Translations under genes and position numbers: made by a program
Notes under the pieces: model-generated
Told to the model about the DNA's origin: nothing
Database searches by the model: none
The model's input: only the letters and a program-made list of their open reading frames with translations
In this document: positions 41,545 through 50,608 of the stretch, piece by piece
Position numbering within the stretch: the stretch's first letter is position 1
Layout: each line of letters opens with the position of its first letter
Assembly: GCA_025058835.1 (NCBI GenBank)
Contig: JANXEI010000001.1
Coordinates: forward strand, 500,561 to 564,560
Length of the DNA: 64,000 bases
Reading direction: 5' to 3'
Source of the DNA: Acidilobaceae archaeon
GTDB lineage: Archaea > Thermoproteota > Thermoprotei_A > Sulfolobales > Acidilobaceae

Positions 41545-42969
41545 GTGGGGTTGGCAAAACTGAACGGTGCTGCGCTGAGCCTGAAGGAGAACTATGCTCA
41601 GGCAATGGCAGTTACCGCTCCGTTGGGGAGCGTTGTCTCTACCACCACGGTGGCTGTGGCATATGCAGGAGGAGACGTCGTAATCGCCACTCTGTTGGCA
41701 TTCGTTGCCAGCGCCTTGTGGGTCTACACTCTTACCATATACAGCAGGAAGCTGGCGAGCGCAGGCGGTTACTACACTTTCGTCTACGCAGCCTACCGAA
41801 ACAGGGCTATCGCCTTTTCGGAAGCGATCATAGAGCTCTTCTCTTTCATCCTCCTGAACGCGGTGAACGTTATAGCGGTCTACCTCATGACGTCAACGAT
41901 CTTGCGCTCCTACGGACTTTCTGAACTCTCACCATACGTCCTCCCTCTCGTCCTGTCTTTCAGCCTCCTCTACCCTACCGCGGCGTCCTTCCTTACTGAC
42001 GTAAGAAAGCTGTTGAGCAGCATAGTCCTCGTAGTGGCAACCCTAGAGGTCTTGGTCCTCTTTGCCCTCTTCGCCCTATCTCTCACGAAAGGGTTCAGGC
42101 CAGAGTTCCTGTTCCCGCCCTTCGAGGCAAGTCTAGGGAGCATAGCTTTGGCCTTCATGGTCATAATGGTTAGCCTTGACGGAGTGGGCACAGCAACTTA
42201 CCTAGGAGAGGAAACGAAGAGTCCTACGAGCAACGTGACGAGGGGCATGTGGTTGGCCTTCATTCTCGGAGGACTTTCCATGATATTGGGCACCTATGCA
42301 ATGGTGGCTCTCTGGCCTTACGGGCTCTCAGCCCTCTCCGACTCGGAGCAGCCGCTCATAGAGTTGGTTGCAATCTATGGCCCTCTTCCGGCACTCCTGG
42401 TGTTCTTGATAGCCACCAAGAGCCTGCTCGTGTCGAACGTCGGCACTACGCTGGCTGCAGCTAGAATATTCTTCAACCTGGCGAGGGAGAACGCTGCTCC
42501 TTCTTTCCTCCGGTCCACGAACTCGCATGGACAGCCGCACCTTGCCACCCTGCTCACAGGCCTCCTCACTGTCATCATAACTATCTTCTTCACAGAGGCC
42601 TTCGGCTACAGGGAGGCCTTCGTTCATCTCGGCGTTGCCACAGGAATACTCTGGATCCTCGGACGCGCCATTAACTCTGCCGGAGCTCCGCTCCTAGTGG
42701 TGCAGATGAGTAGAGCTGCTCTACCCCCCGCTCGCGACGTGCTGATTCCCCTGACAGCGACGGCCCTCAACTTGATAGGTCTAGTTATATCGGCAATGGA
42801 CATGACGCTCGTCAGCACCGCCTTACTGGGCAGCATAGGAGTTCTGACAGCTATCTGGTATTTCTTCATGGGCAGGTTTGGGATACCAGGCGAGCTGGTC
42901 GTGGACGATAGCAACAACGTGATAAGGTTGGAGGAATACCTCAGCAACTTGTCCAGGAAGACAGTCTGA
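41545..42969 (+). CDS. APC family amino acid permease
   Basis: A 474-residue membrane protein with about 12 hydrophobic segments, of the amino acid-polyamine-organocation superfamily. The first helix with A-V-T-A-P-L-G-S-V-V-S and the A-S-A-G-G-Y-Y-T-F-V-Y loop correspond to the family's unwound helix and following conserved segment, and D-G-V-G-T-A-T-Y-L-G-E-E-T-K-S-P resembles the helix 6 to 7 region. A short soluble tail is acidic. The substrate cannot be read. GTG start with GGGAGTGAG upstream. Confidence 0.85.
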   Translation: MGLAKLNGAALSLKENYAQAMAVTAPLGSVVSTTTVAVAYAGGDVVIATLLAFVASALWVYTLTIYSRKLASAGGYYTFVYAAYRNRAIAFSEAIIELFSFILLNAVNVIAVYLMTSTILRSYGLSELSPYVLPLVLSFSLLYPTAASFLTDVRKLLSSIVLVVATLEVLVLFALFALSLTKGFRPEFLFPPFEASLGSIALAFMVIMVSLDGVGTATYLGEETKSPTSNVTRGMWLAFILGGLSMILGTYAMVALWPYGLSALSDSEQPLIELVAIYGPLPALLVFLIATKSLLVSNVGTTLAAARIFFNLARENAAPSFLRSTNSHGQPHLATLLTGLLTVIITIFFTEAFGYREAFVHLGVATGILWILGRAINSAGAPLLVVQMSRAALPPARDVLIPLTATALNLIGLVISAMDMTLVSTALLGSIGVLTAIWYFFMGRFGIPGELVVDDSNNVIRLEEYLSNLSRKTV

Positions 42970-42991
42970 TTAGCTCTCCTCCCTTATACTG

Positions 42992-43471
42992 GTGCAGCCG
43001 TTGGACAGCTCAGAGAGGGCATTGAGGGTCGCTGAGAGCCTAGGAGGCGGTACCCTCTCCCTTCTTGGCCCCCTCCTCCTCTCGGGCAGCGCCCTCCTGG
43101 CGCTTGCCTCTACCCTGCTGGGCTCCCCCTCTCCCGTTTTCCTCACTGCCCTCGTTTCCCTTGCCTTCCTCGGAGGGACCCTGGAGCTCTATCATCTCTT
43201 GCTGCTTGTCCACGCTGAGGCAGTCGTGAAGAGGGAACCGCCGGCTATCGCCTCCCTCCTCTACGCTCTCCTCTCCCTCTCCTTGTACTACTTCCTCATA
43301 GGCATTGCCCTCATCTCCTGGAGACATGACAGGCTCGCCGCTGAGCTAGGGTGCGAGAGAGGCCACGGCCTGCTCGTTGATGTGCTCACGCTCGGGCTCT
43401 CGCTCTCGAGAAAGCAGCAGCATCTAGCTGTCTGCATAAAGGAAAGGCTGTCTTCTATGAAGGGGGAGTGA
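42992..43471 (+). CDS. Unknown membrane protein
   Basis: I do not recognise this 159-residue protein. It has three hydrophobic segments (about residues 22-42, 45-70 and 88-108), then a soluble tail of about 45 residues with two cysteines (C-E-R-G-H-G and V-C-I-K-E-R). The GTG at 42992 is followed by a TTG three codons later that is an equally good start. It lies between the APC permease and an FdhE-like zinc protein, seven bases before the latter, and is probably co-transcribed with it. Confidence 0.6.
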   Translation: MQPLDSSERALRVAESLGGGTLSLLGPLLLSGSALLALASTLLGSPSPVFLTALVSLAFLGGTLELYHLLLLVHAEAVVKREPPAIASLLYALLSLSLYYFLIGIALISWRHDRLAAELGCERGHGLLVDVLTLGLSLSRKQQHLAVCIKERLSSMKGE

Positions 43472-43477
43472 GGCCTT

Positions 43478-44170
43478 TTGGCAGAAGAGCTCGCATCAGC
43501 GCTGGTGAAGTACGCTCACCTGATAGGCACCCCCATAAACGTGGACTGGATAAAAAAGGTGGAGAGAGCCCAGCAGGAGATCATCAAGCAAGTGAGGGAG
43601 AGAGCTAGGGAGAGTGACACTCTGTCCTCCTTCCTCTCGAAACTAGACTCGAGCGGGGAGCTCCCAGAGCTCGTCAAAAAGGTGGCACAAGAGATAGAAG
43701 AGGAAGTACCGGACGTAAGGAGGGCCATAGCTGCAGCCCTCTCGGGGAACTCCGAGGAGGAGGGCTTTCGATCGGCCCTGCTAGCTCTTCAGGCCGTAGC
43801 AAGGGCCTTTGCGGAGGGAAAGGAGGCAGTTGCGGAACAGTCCGCCTTCTGCCCCCTCTGCGGGGCTAGGAGCGAGACAATTTACAGGAGGGGCAACAAG
43901 TACTACATGGTCTGTCACTTCTGCACATACACATGGATCCAGTCAACAGAGAGGCCCTCCTGTCCTTACTGTGGCAACTACTCCGAGTTCTCCATAGGCA
44001 TGTTCTCTGACAAACAGAAGAGGGTAGCTCTCATGAAGTGCTGGGAGTGCGGCTCGAGCTGGAGGGTCATATTGGACGAAAGCATCAGGGCCCCCGCGGT
44101 CGCAATCCCTCTAATAGGGATGGCAGCAGAGAAATTCAGGAGGGCGGCAGAGGATCAGAGCTCTGGCTGA
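43478..44170 (+). CDS. FdhE-like zinc-ribbon protein
   Basis: A 230-residue protein whose C-terminal half has four C-x2-C knuckles: C-P-L-C-G near residue 125, C-H-F-C near 146, C-P-Y-C-G near 161 and C-W-E-C-G near 190. Two tandem rubredoxin-like ribbons after a helical N-terminal half is the plan of FdhE, which helps mature formate dehydrogenase. No formate dehydrogenase lies in the window, so the target is unknown; other molybdo- or tungsto-enzymes are possible. TTG start. The end overlaps the opposite MBL gene by 16 bases. Confidence 0.72.
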   Translation: MAEELASALVKYAHLIGTPINVDWIKKVERAQQEIIKQVRERARESDTLSSFLSKLDSSGELPELVKKVAQEIEEEVPDVRRAIAAALSGNSEEEGFRSALLALQAVARAFAEGKEAVAEQSAFCPLCGARSETIYRRGNKYYMVCHFCTYTWIQSTERPSCPYCGNYSEFSIGMFSDKQKRVALMKCWECGSSWRVILDESIRAPAVAIPLIGMAAEKFRRAAEDQSSG

Positions 44171-45126
44171 CTTTCAGCAGGGATGTTTAGCGCTTTTTCT
44201 ATGTATTTAGCCGTGATCCTGGTGTCGGTGCCCCGATAGGCGTCAACAATGACCTTCTTAGGCATTGCCTCCTGCACATATTCTATGATTTCCTTGAAGG
44301 TAGCATGATCGCTGAAGCCGACTCTGTACACTCCATCTTTAACCCTTACTACGGGAGCTCTGAGCTCCCACCCTGTTGCCAATATCTTCATCGCTTTCCC
44401 CCTCCTCTCATCGAACCTGCTTGCATGGACAAAGCTGACGAAGCTAGACCCTTCCTCAGGCCTGGTCAACAGGGGTTCTAGGTCCACCTCATAGAACCTC
44501 TCCGCCACCTTTGCCATCTTGTAACCCCGTAGATCCGTTACGAAGGGCTCTCTGACCTTCCTTATCCTAAGCTCTGCCATTATCTCCTGGATCTTGCCGT
44601 GATAAGCGTAGATCTCCACAGGACCATACTTTAGCCCCTCCTCCACGAGGCTAAGCAGTGCGGCCATGGCTTCGAAGTCGCTCCACTTCCTCTGGAGGCG
44701 GGGGCTTCCATATGTAGCGTCTATAACTAGCACATCGAGCCTCTCCATGGGAGGAGTGCCTGGCATCTTGAAGTCGCTAGTGTAGCCTACTCTGTACTCT
44801 TCCCCCTCCACCATGACCTGGGCACTGCCCACTATGTGTCTTGCCGGGAGGAGCGTAACGATTTCGCCCATCATTTCTATGGGCTTGTTGTAGCTCATCT
44901 GCACCCTTTTCGTTTCAGGCGCGTAGTGCCCGAGTATCTCTAAGAGCTCCATGGTGTACTCCGTTGCCACGACCAGCAGCGACTCACGGTAGCTCCTCTC
45001 TAGCTCCACGATGTGATCTGCGTGGATGTGAGTGACGATCCTGATAGGCCTCGGCGCATGGGCATCTACAGCAAAGTTCCTGCCGAGGAGGACGGCGCCC
45101 TCCCTACTCACAGCGGCTATGTCCAT
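44155..45126 (-). CDS. MBL-fold metallohydrolase, SNM1/exonuclease-like
   Basis: A 323-residue metallo-beta-lactamase-fold protein. The metal motif T-H-I-H-A-D-H is near residue 32, followed by an A-R-H-I-V-G-S-A-Q histidine, Y-T-S-D-F-K (metal Asp), D-A-T-Y-G and a late G-F-S-D-H. This set resembles archaeal SNM1/CPSF-like nucleases rather than glyoxalase-type hydrolases, so an exonuclease role is inferred. The gene is convergent with the FdhE-like gene and co-directional with ppa. Confidence 0.78.
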   Translation of the reverse strand: MDIAAVSREGAVLLGRNFAVDAHAPRPIRIVTHIHADHIVELERSYRESLLVVATEYTMELLEILGHYAPETKRVQMSYNKPIEMMGEIVTLLPARHIVGSAQVMVEGEEYRVGYTSDFKMPGTPPMERLDVLVIDATYGSPRLQRKWSDFEAMAALLSLVEEGLKYGPVEIYAYHGKIQEIMAELRIRKVREPFVTDLRGYKMAKVAERFYEVDLEPLLTRPEEGSSFVSFVHASRFDERRGKAMKILATGWELRAPVVRVKDGVYRVGFSDHATFKEIIEYVQEAMPKKVIVDAYRGTDTRITAKYIEKALNIPAESQPEL

Positions 45127-45127
45127 G

Positions 45128-45661
45128 CTATTCCTTGCCCTCTCTCCTCCTCATTGCCTGCTCTATCTTCTTCCTTGCCTCCTCTACTCCCTTCCAGCCG
45201 GTGACCTTCACCCACTTGCCGGGCTCTAGCTCCTTGTAATGCTCGAAGAAGTGCTTGATCTTTTCCTTCAAGATCTCTGGCATGTCCACAACGTCCTTCC
45301 AGGTAGCATAGAACGGGTCGAGCTTGGGTTTGGGCACTGCTATTACCTTGCTGTCCACGCCCTCCTCGTCCTCCATCTCAAGGAGGCCTATGGGCACTGC
45401 CTCTATGATCGAGCCGGGCAGAACTGCCTCCCTACTGATGACCAGAACGTCTACCGGATCCCCGTCCTCCTCTAGAGTGCCGGGCACGAAGCCGTAGTTG
45501 AAGGGGTAGACCATGCTGGTGTAGAGGAAGCGGTCCACTTTCGGCAGGCAGCTCTCCTTGTCCAGCTCGTACTTCACTGAGCTCCCCATTGGTATCTCTA
45601 CAACCACGTTGATCAGCTGGGGCGCTCCCTTCCCTGGTCCCAACTTCTCCAGGCAGCTCAT
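45128..45661 (-). CDS. ppa: Inorganic pyrophosphatase
   Basis: A soluble family I pyrophosphatase, driving biosynthesis by hydrolysing PPi. [12 protein letters not shown] is near residue 22, [11 protein letters not shown] near 52 and the metal-binding [10 protein letters not shown] near 65, all intact. 177 residues. Start ATG after GGAGGATGAGCT, about 30 nt from a palindromic TATA box shared with the divergent L7Ae gene. One base separates it from the MBL gene. Confidence 0.96.
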   Translation of the reverse strand: MSCLEKLGPGKGAPQLINVVVEIPMGSSVKYELDKESCLPKVDRFLYTSMVYPFNYGFVPGTLEEDGDPVDVLVISREAVLPGSIIEAVPIGLLEMEDEEGVDSKVIAVPKPKLDPFYATWKDVVDMPEILKEKIKHFFEHYKELEPGKWVKVTGWKGVEEARKKIEQAMRRREGKE

Positions 45662-45692
45662 AGCTCATCCTCCACTGAGCGTCGTCCATAGG

Positions 45693-45700
45693 CTTATAAG
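45693..45700. promoter_or_regulatory. Palindromic TATA box shared by ppa and L7Ae
   Basis: CTTATAAG is a perfect palindrome 32 nt from the ppa start and 49 nt from the L7Ae start. It is the only TATA-like sequence in the 87-base gap. Confidence 0.55.
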
Positions 45701-45748
45701 GGTTGTTAGAGTTAAGGAGCAGGACGACCTAGCGGGGAGGAGGATGAG

Positions 45749-46132
45749 ATGCCCAAGGCACCTCATGTGAGGTTCCAGGTTCCGGATGAGTTGGCAGAGA
45801 AGGTATACCAGGCCGTGAGCAAGGCAAAGGACACGGGGAAAGTGAAGAAAGGCGTGAACGAGACCACGAAGGCAGCAGAGAGGGGCATAGCGAAGCTGGT
45901 GGTGATAGCCGTTGACGTAGATCCGGCTGAGATAGTAATGCATCTACCCTATCTCTGTGACGAGAAGAAGGTACCGTACATCTATGTGCCCAGCAAGAAG
46001 AGGCTAGGAGAGGCGGCAGGGATAGAGGTCCAAGCCTCGAGCGTTGCCATAGTTGAGGCAGGCGAGGCAGAGCCGTTAGTAAAGGAGATAGTTGAAAAAG
46101 CAAAGGAGCTCAGGGCAAAGGCGGGGGCGTAA
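45749..46132 (+). CDS. rpl7ae: Ribosomal protein L7Ae
   Basis: Binds kink-turns in 23S rRNA, box C/D and H/ACA sRNAs and RNase P RNA. At 127 residues it shows the family block [13 protein letters not shown] near residue 40, the RNA-contact surface, and [16 protein letters not shown] after GGGGAGGAGGATGAG. It lies upstream of the S13 operon but that operon has its own TATA box. Confidence 0.96.
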   Translation: MPKAPHVRFQVPDELAEKVYQAVSKAKDTGKVKKGVNETTKAAERGIAKLVVIAVDVDPAEIVMHLPYLCDEKKVPYIYVPSKKRLGEAAGIEVQASSVAIVEAGEAEPLVKEIVEKAKELRAKAGA

Positions 46133-46135
46133 GGC

Positions 46136-46146
46136 CATTATAAATC
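46136..46146 (+). promoter_or_regulatory. TATA box of the S13-S4-S11-Rpo3 operon
   Basis: ATTATAAATCC lies about 35-45 nt before the rps13 ATG in the 47-base gap after L7Ae. Confidence 0.55.
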
Positions 46147-46179
46147 CTTCGAAGCAGGAGAGAGGGGCGTGAAGCTGTT

Positions 46180-46689
46180 ATGGAAGCTTCGCAGGGAGTT
46201 GAGACGCAGTTCAAGTACATAGTGAGGGTGCTGGGCACAGACCTCGACGGCAACATGAAGCTACTCTGGGGGCTCGCCTCCATTAAAGGCATAGGCTATT
46301 CCACGGCGCTTGCTGTAGTGAGGCACCTAGGCCTCAACCCTGAACTCCTCGTAGGATATCTTACAGAAGAGCAGGTGGCTAAGATCGAGGAGGCCTTCCA
46401 GAACATCACCAAGCTAGGCATGCCCACTTGGATGTACAACAGGAGGAACGACGTGGAGACGGGAGTAGACATGCACCTCATCGGCTCCGACCTGATACTT
46501 TACGTTAGGAAGGACATAGAGAGGGAGATAAAGATCGGGACCTGGAAGGGCATAAGGCACAAGCTAGGCTATAAGGTTAGGGGGCAGCGCACCAAGACCA
46601 CGGGCAGGCTCGGGATGACGGTGGGAGTTAGGAAGAAGAAGGGAGCTCAGCCTCAGCAGGAGAAGAAGGAGGAGAAGAAGCAGGGGTGA
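46180..46689 (+). CDS. rps13: Ribosomal protein S13
   Basis: Small-subunit head protein contacting tRNA in the P site. The core begins F-K-Y-I-V-R-V-L-G-T-D-L-D-G, with G-I-G-Y-S-T-A and the C-terminal R-G-Q-R-T-K-T-T-G-R-L-G tail. 169 residues; a Lys/Gln/Glu-rich end (residues about 150-169) extends past the usual core. Its TGA is followed in the same frame by the S4 reading frame. Confidence 0.96.
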   Translation: MEASQGVETQFKYIVRVLGTDLDGNMKLLWGLASIKGIGYSTALAVVRHLGLNPELLVGYLTEEQVAKIEEAFQNITKLGMPTWMYNRRNDVETGVDMHLIGSDLILYVRKDIEREIKIGTWKGIRHKLGYKVRGQRTKTTGRLGMTVGVRKKKGAQPQQEKKEEKKQG

Positions 46690-46695
46690 CGTGAA

Positions 46696-47223
46696 CTGGG
46701 AGACCCAAAGAAGTCTAGCAGGACCTGGCAAGGCCCCAAGCATCCATGGATAAAAGAGAGGTTGGTCAAGGAGATAGAGCTGATAGGCAGGTACGGTCTT
46801 AAGAACAAGAGGGAGCTCTGGAAGGCAGAGACCCTCGCTAGGAACTTCAGACATAAGGCGAGGGCGACGCTGGGACTTCCTGCTGGAGCTAGGGAGGCCG
46901 CTCTGAAGGCTATATTCGACAAGCTGAAGGAGCTGGGACTTGTGAGCGGAGAGGTCTCGCTAGACGCGGTGCTAGGGCTCACCGCAGAGCAGATTCTGGA
47001 GAGGAGGCTACAGACTATAGTCTTCAAGAAGGGCTTGGCCAGGAGCGTTCACGAGGCGAGACAGTTCATAACTCATGGACACATAGCGATCGGGGGCAGA
47101 AGGGTCACCTCCCCCGGCTACCTGGTGAGCCTCAAGGAGGAGCCCCTCGTGAGTTACGCGCCGGGAAGCCCCCTCCTCCAGAGGGCTGCGCAAGAGGGTG
47201 GTGAGAGTGTCTCGGGAGCTTAG
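46696..47223 (+). CDS. rps4: Ribosomal protein S4
   Basis: 16S-binding small-subunit assembly protein. The archaeal N-terminal block G-D-P-K-K-S-S-R-x-W-x-G-P-K-H-P-W is present and the S4 RNA-binding domain follows ([17 protein letters not shown]). The only codon that can begin this block is CTG at 46696, three codons after the in-frame rps13 TGA; GGGGTGA stands six bases before it. The next standard start, a TTG at 46762, would delete 22 conserved residues. About 175 residues; overlaps rps11 by 26 bases. Confidence 0.93.
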   Translation: MGDPKKSSRTWQGPKHPWIKERLVKEIELIGRYGLKNKRELWKAETLARNFRHKARATLGLPAGAREAALKAIFDKLKELGLVSGEVSLDAVLGLTAEQILERRLQTIVFKKGLARSVHEARQFITHGHIAIGGRRVTSPGYLVSLKEEPLVSYAPGSPLLQRAAQEGGESVSGA

Positions 47224-47599
47224 GTGGGGTATAGCCTACATATATAGTAGCTTCAACAACACTCACGTCCACATAACAGACCTCAGCGGCGCTGAGACAG
47301 TCTCTAGGGTAAGCAGCGGGATGGTAGTAAAGGCAGACAGGGAGAAGCCCTCTCCCTATGCTGCGATGATATCTGCCAGCAAAGCAGCACAAGCAGCCTT
47401 CGAGAAAGGCATAGTGGCTATCCACATAAAAGTCAGGGCTCCCGGAGGCCATGGCCCTAAAACCCCAGGCCCTGGGGCTCAGGCGGCAATAAGGGCCCTC
47501 GCAAGGTCTGGCTTTATCATCGGGAGGATCGAGGACGTGACGCCTATACCTCACGACACGACGAGAAGGCCGGGCGGCAGGAGAGGAAGGAGGGTATAG
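47198..47599 (+). CDS. rps11: Ribosomal protein S11
   Basis: Platform protein of the small subunit. [13 protein letters not shown] near residue 10, [12 protein letters not shown] and the basic [10 protein letters not shown] end are typical. 133 residues. Start is one of two GTG codons (47198 or 47210), inside the end of rps4. Confidence 0.96.
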   Translation: MVRVSRELRWGIAYIYSSFNNTHVHITDLSGAETVSRVSSGMVVKADREKPSPYAAMISASKAAQAAFEKGIVAIHIKVRAPGGHGPKTPGPGAQAAIRALARSGFIIGRIEDVTPIPHDTTRRPGGRRGRRV

Positions 47600-47600
47600 C

Positions 47601-48434
47601 TTGAAGAAGGTAGAGATCCGAGAGCTACAGGAGAAGAAGCTCCGCATGCTGGTATATGGGTTCCCCGTCCATTACGTGAACGCGATAAGAAGGCTAGTGA
47701 TGTCGGATGTGCCCACTATGGCAGTGGACATCGTGTACTTCTACGACAACAGCACTGACGTTTACGATGAGATGATAGCTCACAGGCTAGGGCTTACTCC
47801 TTTCACCTCTGAAACAGCCATTACGAAGTATTCTCCTCCAGAGCTATGCGCCGAGGCGGAGCCGCCTAACCCCAACTGCTTTGTGGAGCTCTTCTTGGAC
47901 TATAGCGTGGAGGAGGGCAAGGCTGGGGCTTATGTGAAGGCAGCAGACATAAAGGTAAGCGATCCAGACGTAAAGCCCGTGCACCCCGAGACGCCCATTA
48001 CTTACGTTGCTGCAGGGCAGAGGCTGTACCTAGTCGCCTATGCGAGGTTGGGGAGGGGTAGGGAGCACGCCAAGTGGAGTCCTGCAACCATATCAGCTCT
48101 AACGTACACTCCCGTGGTCAGCTATGAGGCCCATAAGGTGAGCAGGGAGTGCCGCGAGTGCATCTCTGCTTACCCCGAGATCTTAGAATCGTTGGAGAGG
48201 GGCGGAGAAGGCGAGGTCAAGCTGTTCTGGAGGAACACAAGCGCTCTGAGGTACTGCGTGGAGACCTCCTGCAGCGGCAGCTTGAAGCTAAGGTATGACG
48301 AAAAGATCCTCCAGTACTCTCTGGAGACAACTGGAGCCTTGAGCCCTCTGCGGGTGGTGCTGGAGGCCACAAAGGTCATTGAAAATAAAATTAAGAGGCT
48401 CAGAGAGAGCCTGGAGGCGCTAGAGGTGAAGTAG
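47601..48434 (+). CDS. rpo3: RNA polymerase subunit D (Rpo3)
   Basis: Homologue of bacterial alpha N-terminal domain and eukaryotic Rpb3; with Rpo10, 11 and 12 forms the assembly platform. N-terminal V-N-A-I-R-R-L-V-M-S-D-V-P-T-M-A is diagnostic. The inserted domain keeps cysteines 184, 187, 219 and 224 (C-R-E-C and C-V-E-T-S-C), fewer than a full ferredoxin motif but enough in principle for one Fe-S cluster, as known in Sulfolobus. 277 residues, TTG start directly after rps11. Confidence 0.95.
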   Translation: MKKVEIRELQEKKLRMLVYGFPVHYVNAIRRLVMSDVPTMAVDIVYFYDNSTDVYDEMIAHRLGLTPFTSETAITKYSPPELCAEAEPPNPNCFVELFLDYSVEEGKAGAYVKAADIKVSDPDVKPVHPETPITYVAAGQRLYLVAYARLGRGREHAKWSPATISALTYTPVVSYEAHKVSRECRECISAYPEILESLERGGEGEVKLFWRNTSALRYCVETSCSGSLKLRYDEKILQYSLETTGALSPLRVVLEATKVIENKIKRLRESLEALEVK

Positions 48435-48797
48435 GTGAGGCGAACGGGGCCTACTAGTGAGGTGACGAGGGAGCTGATAGCGCAGCTGAGGAGCGTAGGC
48501 AAGCGAGAGCAGGCCCCCGCTTGGTTGGCAGTAGCTGAGGAGCTAGAGGGGCCTAGCCGGAGGAGAGCAGAGGTGAACCTCAGCAGGATCAACAGGTACT
48601 CAGAGGAGGGGGAGATGGTGGTGGTGCCAGGAGCAGTTCTAGGAACGGGGAAGGTGGAGAAGAGAGTAACCGTGGCAGCCCTCAGGTTCACGAAGGCGGC
48701 GAGGGAGAAGTTGATCGCCGCAGGGTGCAGCGTTATGACTCTTAAGGAGGCGCTCGAGAAGAACCCTAAGGCGCAACGGGTGAGGATCATAAAGTAG
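48435..48797 (+). CDS. rpl18e: Ribosomal protein L18e
   Basis: Large-subunit protein related to bacterial L15. V-N-L-S-R-I-N-R-Y, V-V-V-P-G-A-V-L-G-T-G and A-A-L-R-F-T-K-A-A are family blocks. 120 residues; GTG start immediately after the rpo3 stop. Confidence 0.95.
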   Translation: MRRTGPTSEVTRELIAQLRSVGKREQAPAWLAVAEELEGPSRRRAEVNLSRINRYSEEGEMVVVPGAVLGTGKVEKRVTVAALRFTKAAREKLIAAGCSVMTLKEALEKNPKAQRVRIIK

Positions 48798-48809
48798 GGG
48801 GAGAGAACG

Positions 48810-49250
48810 ATGGAAGAGGTATATGTGAACGGGGAGAACATGATCCTGGGGAGGTTAGCGAGCAAGGTAGCAAAGCTGTTGCTGAGCGGAAAAAGAGTGT
48901 ACGTAGTGAACGCGGAGAAGGTGGTAGTGAGCGGGGACAGGTCTGCTCTGATCTACTATTACAAGAGGACCATCTTGGGAGTTAGGAGCCACCTCTCCCA
49001 CAAGTGGAGGCCGAAGAGGCCGAGGAGTCCCATAAGGCTCTTCAAGGCCGCTGTGTGGGGCATGCTGCCCAAGAACAATAAGGGGATCAGGGCACTCAAG
49101 GCATTGAGGGTCTACGTGGGGGTGCCCGAGGAGTTGAAGGGGAAGGAACTAGTTGCCTTCGAGGAGGCTAGCTCGCAGAGGCTCGCCAGGAAGCCCGTGC
49201 CTCTTGCGGTCATTGCAAAAGAACTGGGCTGGAGAGGTGGTGAGGCTTAG
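48810..49250 (+). CDS. rpl13: Ribosomal protein L13
   Basis: Early-assembly large-subunit protein. [12 protein letters not shown] near residue 12, [11 protein letters not shown] and W-G-M-L-P-K match archaeal L13. 146 residues with ATG behind GGGGGAGA. Confidence 0.96.
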   Translation: MEEVYVNGENMILGRLASKVAKLLLSGKRVYVVNAEKVVVSGDRSALIYYYKRTILGVRSHLSHKWRPKRPRSPIRLFKAAVWGMLPKNNKGIRALKALRVYVGVPEELKGKELVAFEEASSQRLARKPVPLAVIAKELGWRGGEA

Positions 49251-49273
49251 CGCTTGAGAAACTCGCAGGCAGA

Positions 49274-49711
49274 TTGATCACGGCAACCGGGAAGAGGAAG
49301 ACTGCGGTGGCAGTCGCAACGGTGAGGAGGGGCAGCGGCAAGGTTCTGGTGAACGGCGTTCCGGTGGAGCTCCATCCGGTCGAGGTAGCAAGGTTAAAGA
49401 TAATGGAACCGCTCCTCCTGGTGGGCAGCGAGATCAGGAACCTTGTTGACATAGACGTCAAGGTTAAGGGCGGCGGCTTTATGGGCCAGGCTGAGGCAGC
49501 TAGGATAGCTATCGCGAGGGGCCTCGTAGAGTTCTTCGGTTGCGAGGACGAGAGCGAGGAGTGTAAGAGCCTTCGAGAGATAGGGTTGAGCATAAGGAGG
49601 CTCTTCTTGGAGTACGACAGGAGCATGCTGTCAGGAGATCCGAGGAGGACAGAGCCTGAGAAGCCCCTCATGTACAGCGCCAGGCGGAGAAGGCAGAGGT
49701 CTTACAGGTGA
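49274..49711 (+). CDS. rps9: Ribosomal protein S9
   Basis: Small-subunit protein whose C-terminal tail reaches the P-site t[15 protein letters not shown] at the start, [12 protein letters not shown] in the middle and the basic tail with R-R-R-R-Q-R-S-Y-R are diagnostic. 145 residues. The TTG start has only a weak ribosome site; no better start lies upstream in frame. Confidence 0.95.
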   Translation: MITATGKRKTAVAVATVRRGSGKVLVNGVPVELHPVEVARLKIMEPLLLVGSEIRNLVDIDVKVKGGGFMGQAEAARIAIARGLVEFFGCEDESEECKSLREIGLSIRRLFLEYDRSMLSGDPRRTEPEKPLMYSARRRRQRSYR

Positions 49712-49717
49712 TGAGAG

Positions 49718-49966
49718 ATGTTGCCCCCTGTTAGGTGCTTCACCTGCGGCACTCCTCTGGGCCACCTCTGGGAGCAGTTCAAGGCGAGGGTGGCTGCTGG
49801 AGAGGAGGCGGGGAAGGCATTGGACAGCCTTGGGGTGGAGAGGTATTGTTGCAGGAGGACCCTTTACACTGCAGTGACCTATGTGGAGGAGCTAGCCCTC
49901 TACTCTGTGTACAGGAAGGAGAGGGAACAGGTGATCAGGAAGTACTTCCACGTAGGTGAGGGATGA
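49718..49966 (+). CDS. rpo10: RNA polymerase subunit N (Rpo10)
   Basis: Zinc-binding assembly subunit, homologue of Rpb10. The atypical zinc motif is complete: V-R-C-F-T-C-G at residue 7 and R-Y-C-C-R-R near residue 44. 82 residues, slightly longer than usual at the C terminus. Overlaps rps2 by four bases. Confidence 0.96.
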   Translation: MLPPVRCFTCGTPLGHLWEQFKARVAAGEEAGKALDSLGVERYCCRRTLYTAVTYVEELALYSVYRKEREQVIRKYFHVGEG

Positions 49967-50577
49967 TGTCAACTCTCGTGCCAGTGGATATGTACAAGAA
50001 GATGGGCGTGATAGTAGGCACTCAGATATGCACTAAGTATATGAAGAGGTTCGTTTACAAGATAATTCAGGAGGGCTACTACATCTTCGACGTGGCAAAG
50101 GTAGACGAGAGGCTGAGGATCGCTAGCAGGTTCCTCTCCACCTTCGAGCCAGAGAAGATAGCGGTGGTATCGGTTAGGGTCTACGGACAAAAGCCGGCTA
50201 GCATGATGTGTAAGTACGTCGGCTGTAAACCCATTTTAGGACGCTTCGTTCCTGGCACTTTCACGAACCCAAGGCTAGAGTACTACATGGAGCCCGACGT
50301 GGTTCTCCTCACCGATCCCAGGACAGACAAGCAGGCCCTTCTGGAAGCTTTCAAAGCAGGAATACCTGTCGTGTCCTTTGTCGACACGGACAACAAGGTG
50401 GAGATGATCGACCTCGTCATCCCTGCTAACAACAGGGGGAGGAAGAGCCTTGCCCTGCTCTACTGGATACTCACCAGGGAGATCTTGAGGTACAGGAACA
50501 TCCTCGCTCAGGATCAGGACCTCGACGTGGGCCCTGAGGCTTTCATGTCACTGAAGGTGGCAGAGGAGGAGGCCTAG
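49963..50577 (+). CDS. rps2: Ribosomal protein S2
   Basis: Small-subunit protein between head and body. [28 protein letters not shown] and [11 protein letters not shown] are archaeal S2 blocks. 204 residues; the ATG overlaps the rpo10 stop and another ATG follows at once. Rpo6/RpoK and enolase, often in this operon in other archaea, are not here. Confidence 0.96.
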   Translation: MMSTLVPVDMYKKMGVIVGTQICTKYMKRFVYKIIQEGYYIFDVAKVDERLRIASRFLSTFEPEKIAVVSVRVYGQKPASMMCKYVGCKPILGRFVPGTFTNPRLEYYMEPDVVLLTDPRTDKQALLEAFKAGIPVVSFVDTDNKVEMIDLVIPANNRGRKSLALLYWILTREILRYRNILAQDQDLDVGPEAFMSLKVAEEEA

Positions 50578-50578
50578 G

Positions 50579-50588
50579 GATTTAACTT
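50579..50588 (+). promoter_or_regulatory. TATA box before the MEMO1 gene
   Basis: GATTTAACTT begins one base past rps2 and lies 21-30 nt before the MEMO1 GTG. It predicts a leaderless or nearly leaderless start for the isoprenoid operon. Confidence 0.5.
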
Positions 50589-50608
50589 CCCCCTCTCCCT
50601 TTTACGCG

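Noticed and set aside
46687-46698. Read-through of the rps13 TGA to make an S13-S4 fusion
   Set aside because: A ribosome site and CTG stand right after the TGA and both proteins are separate in all archaea I know; a CTG start is simpler.
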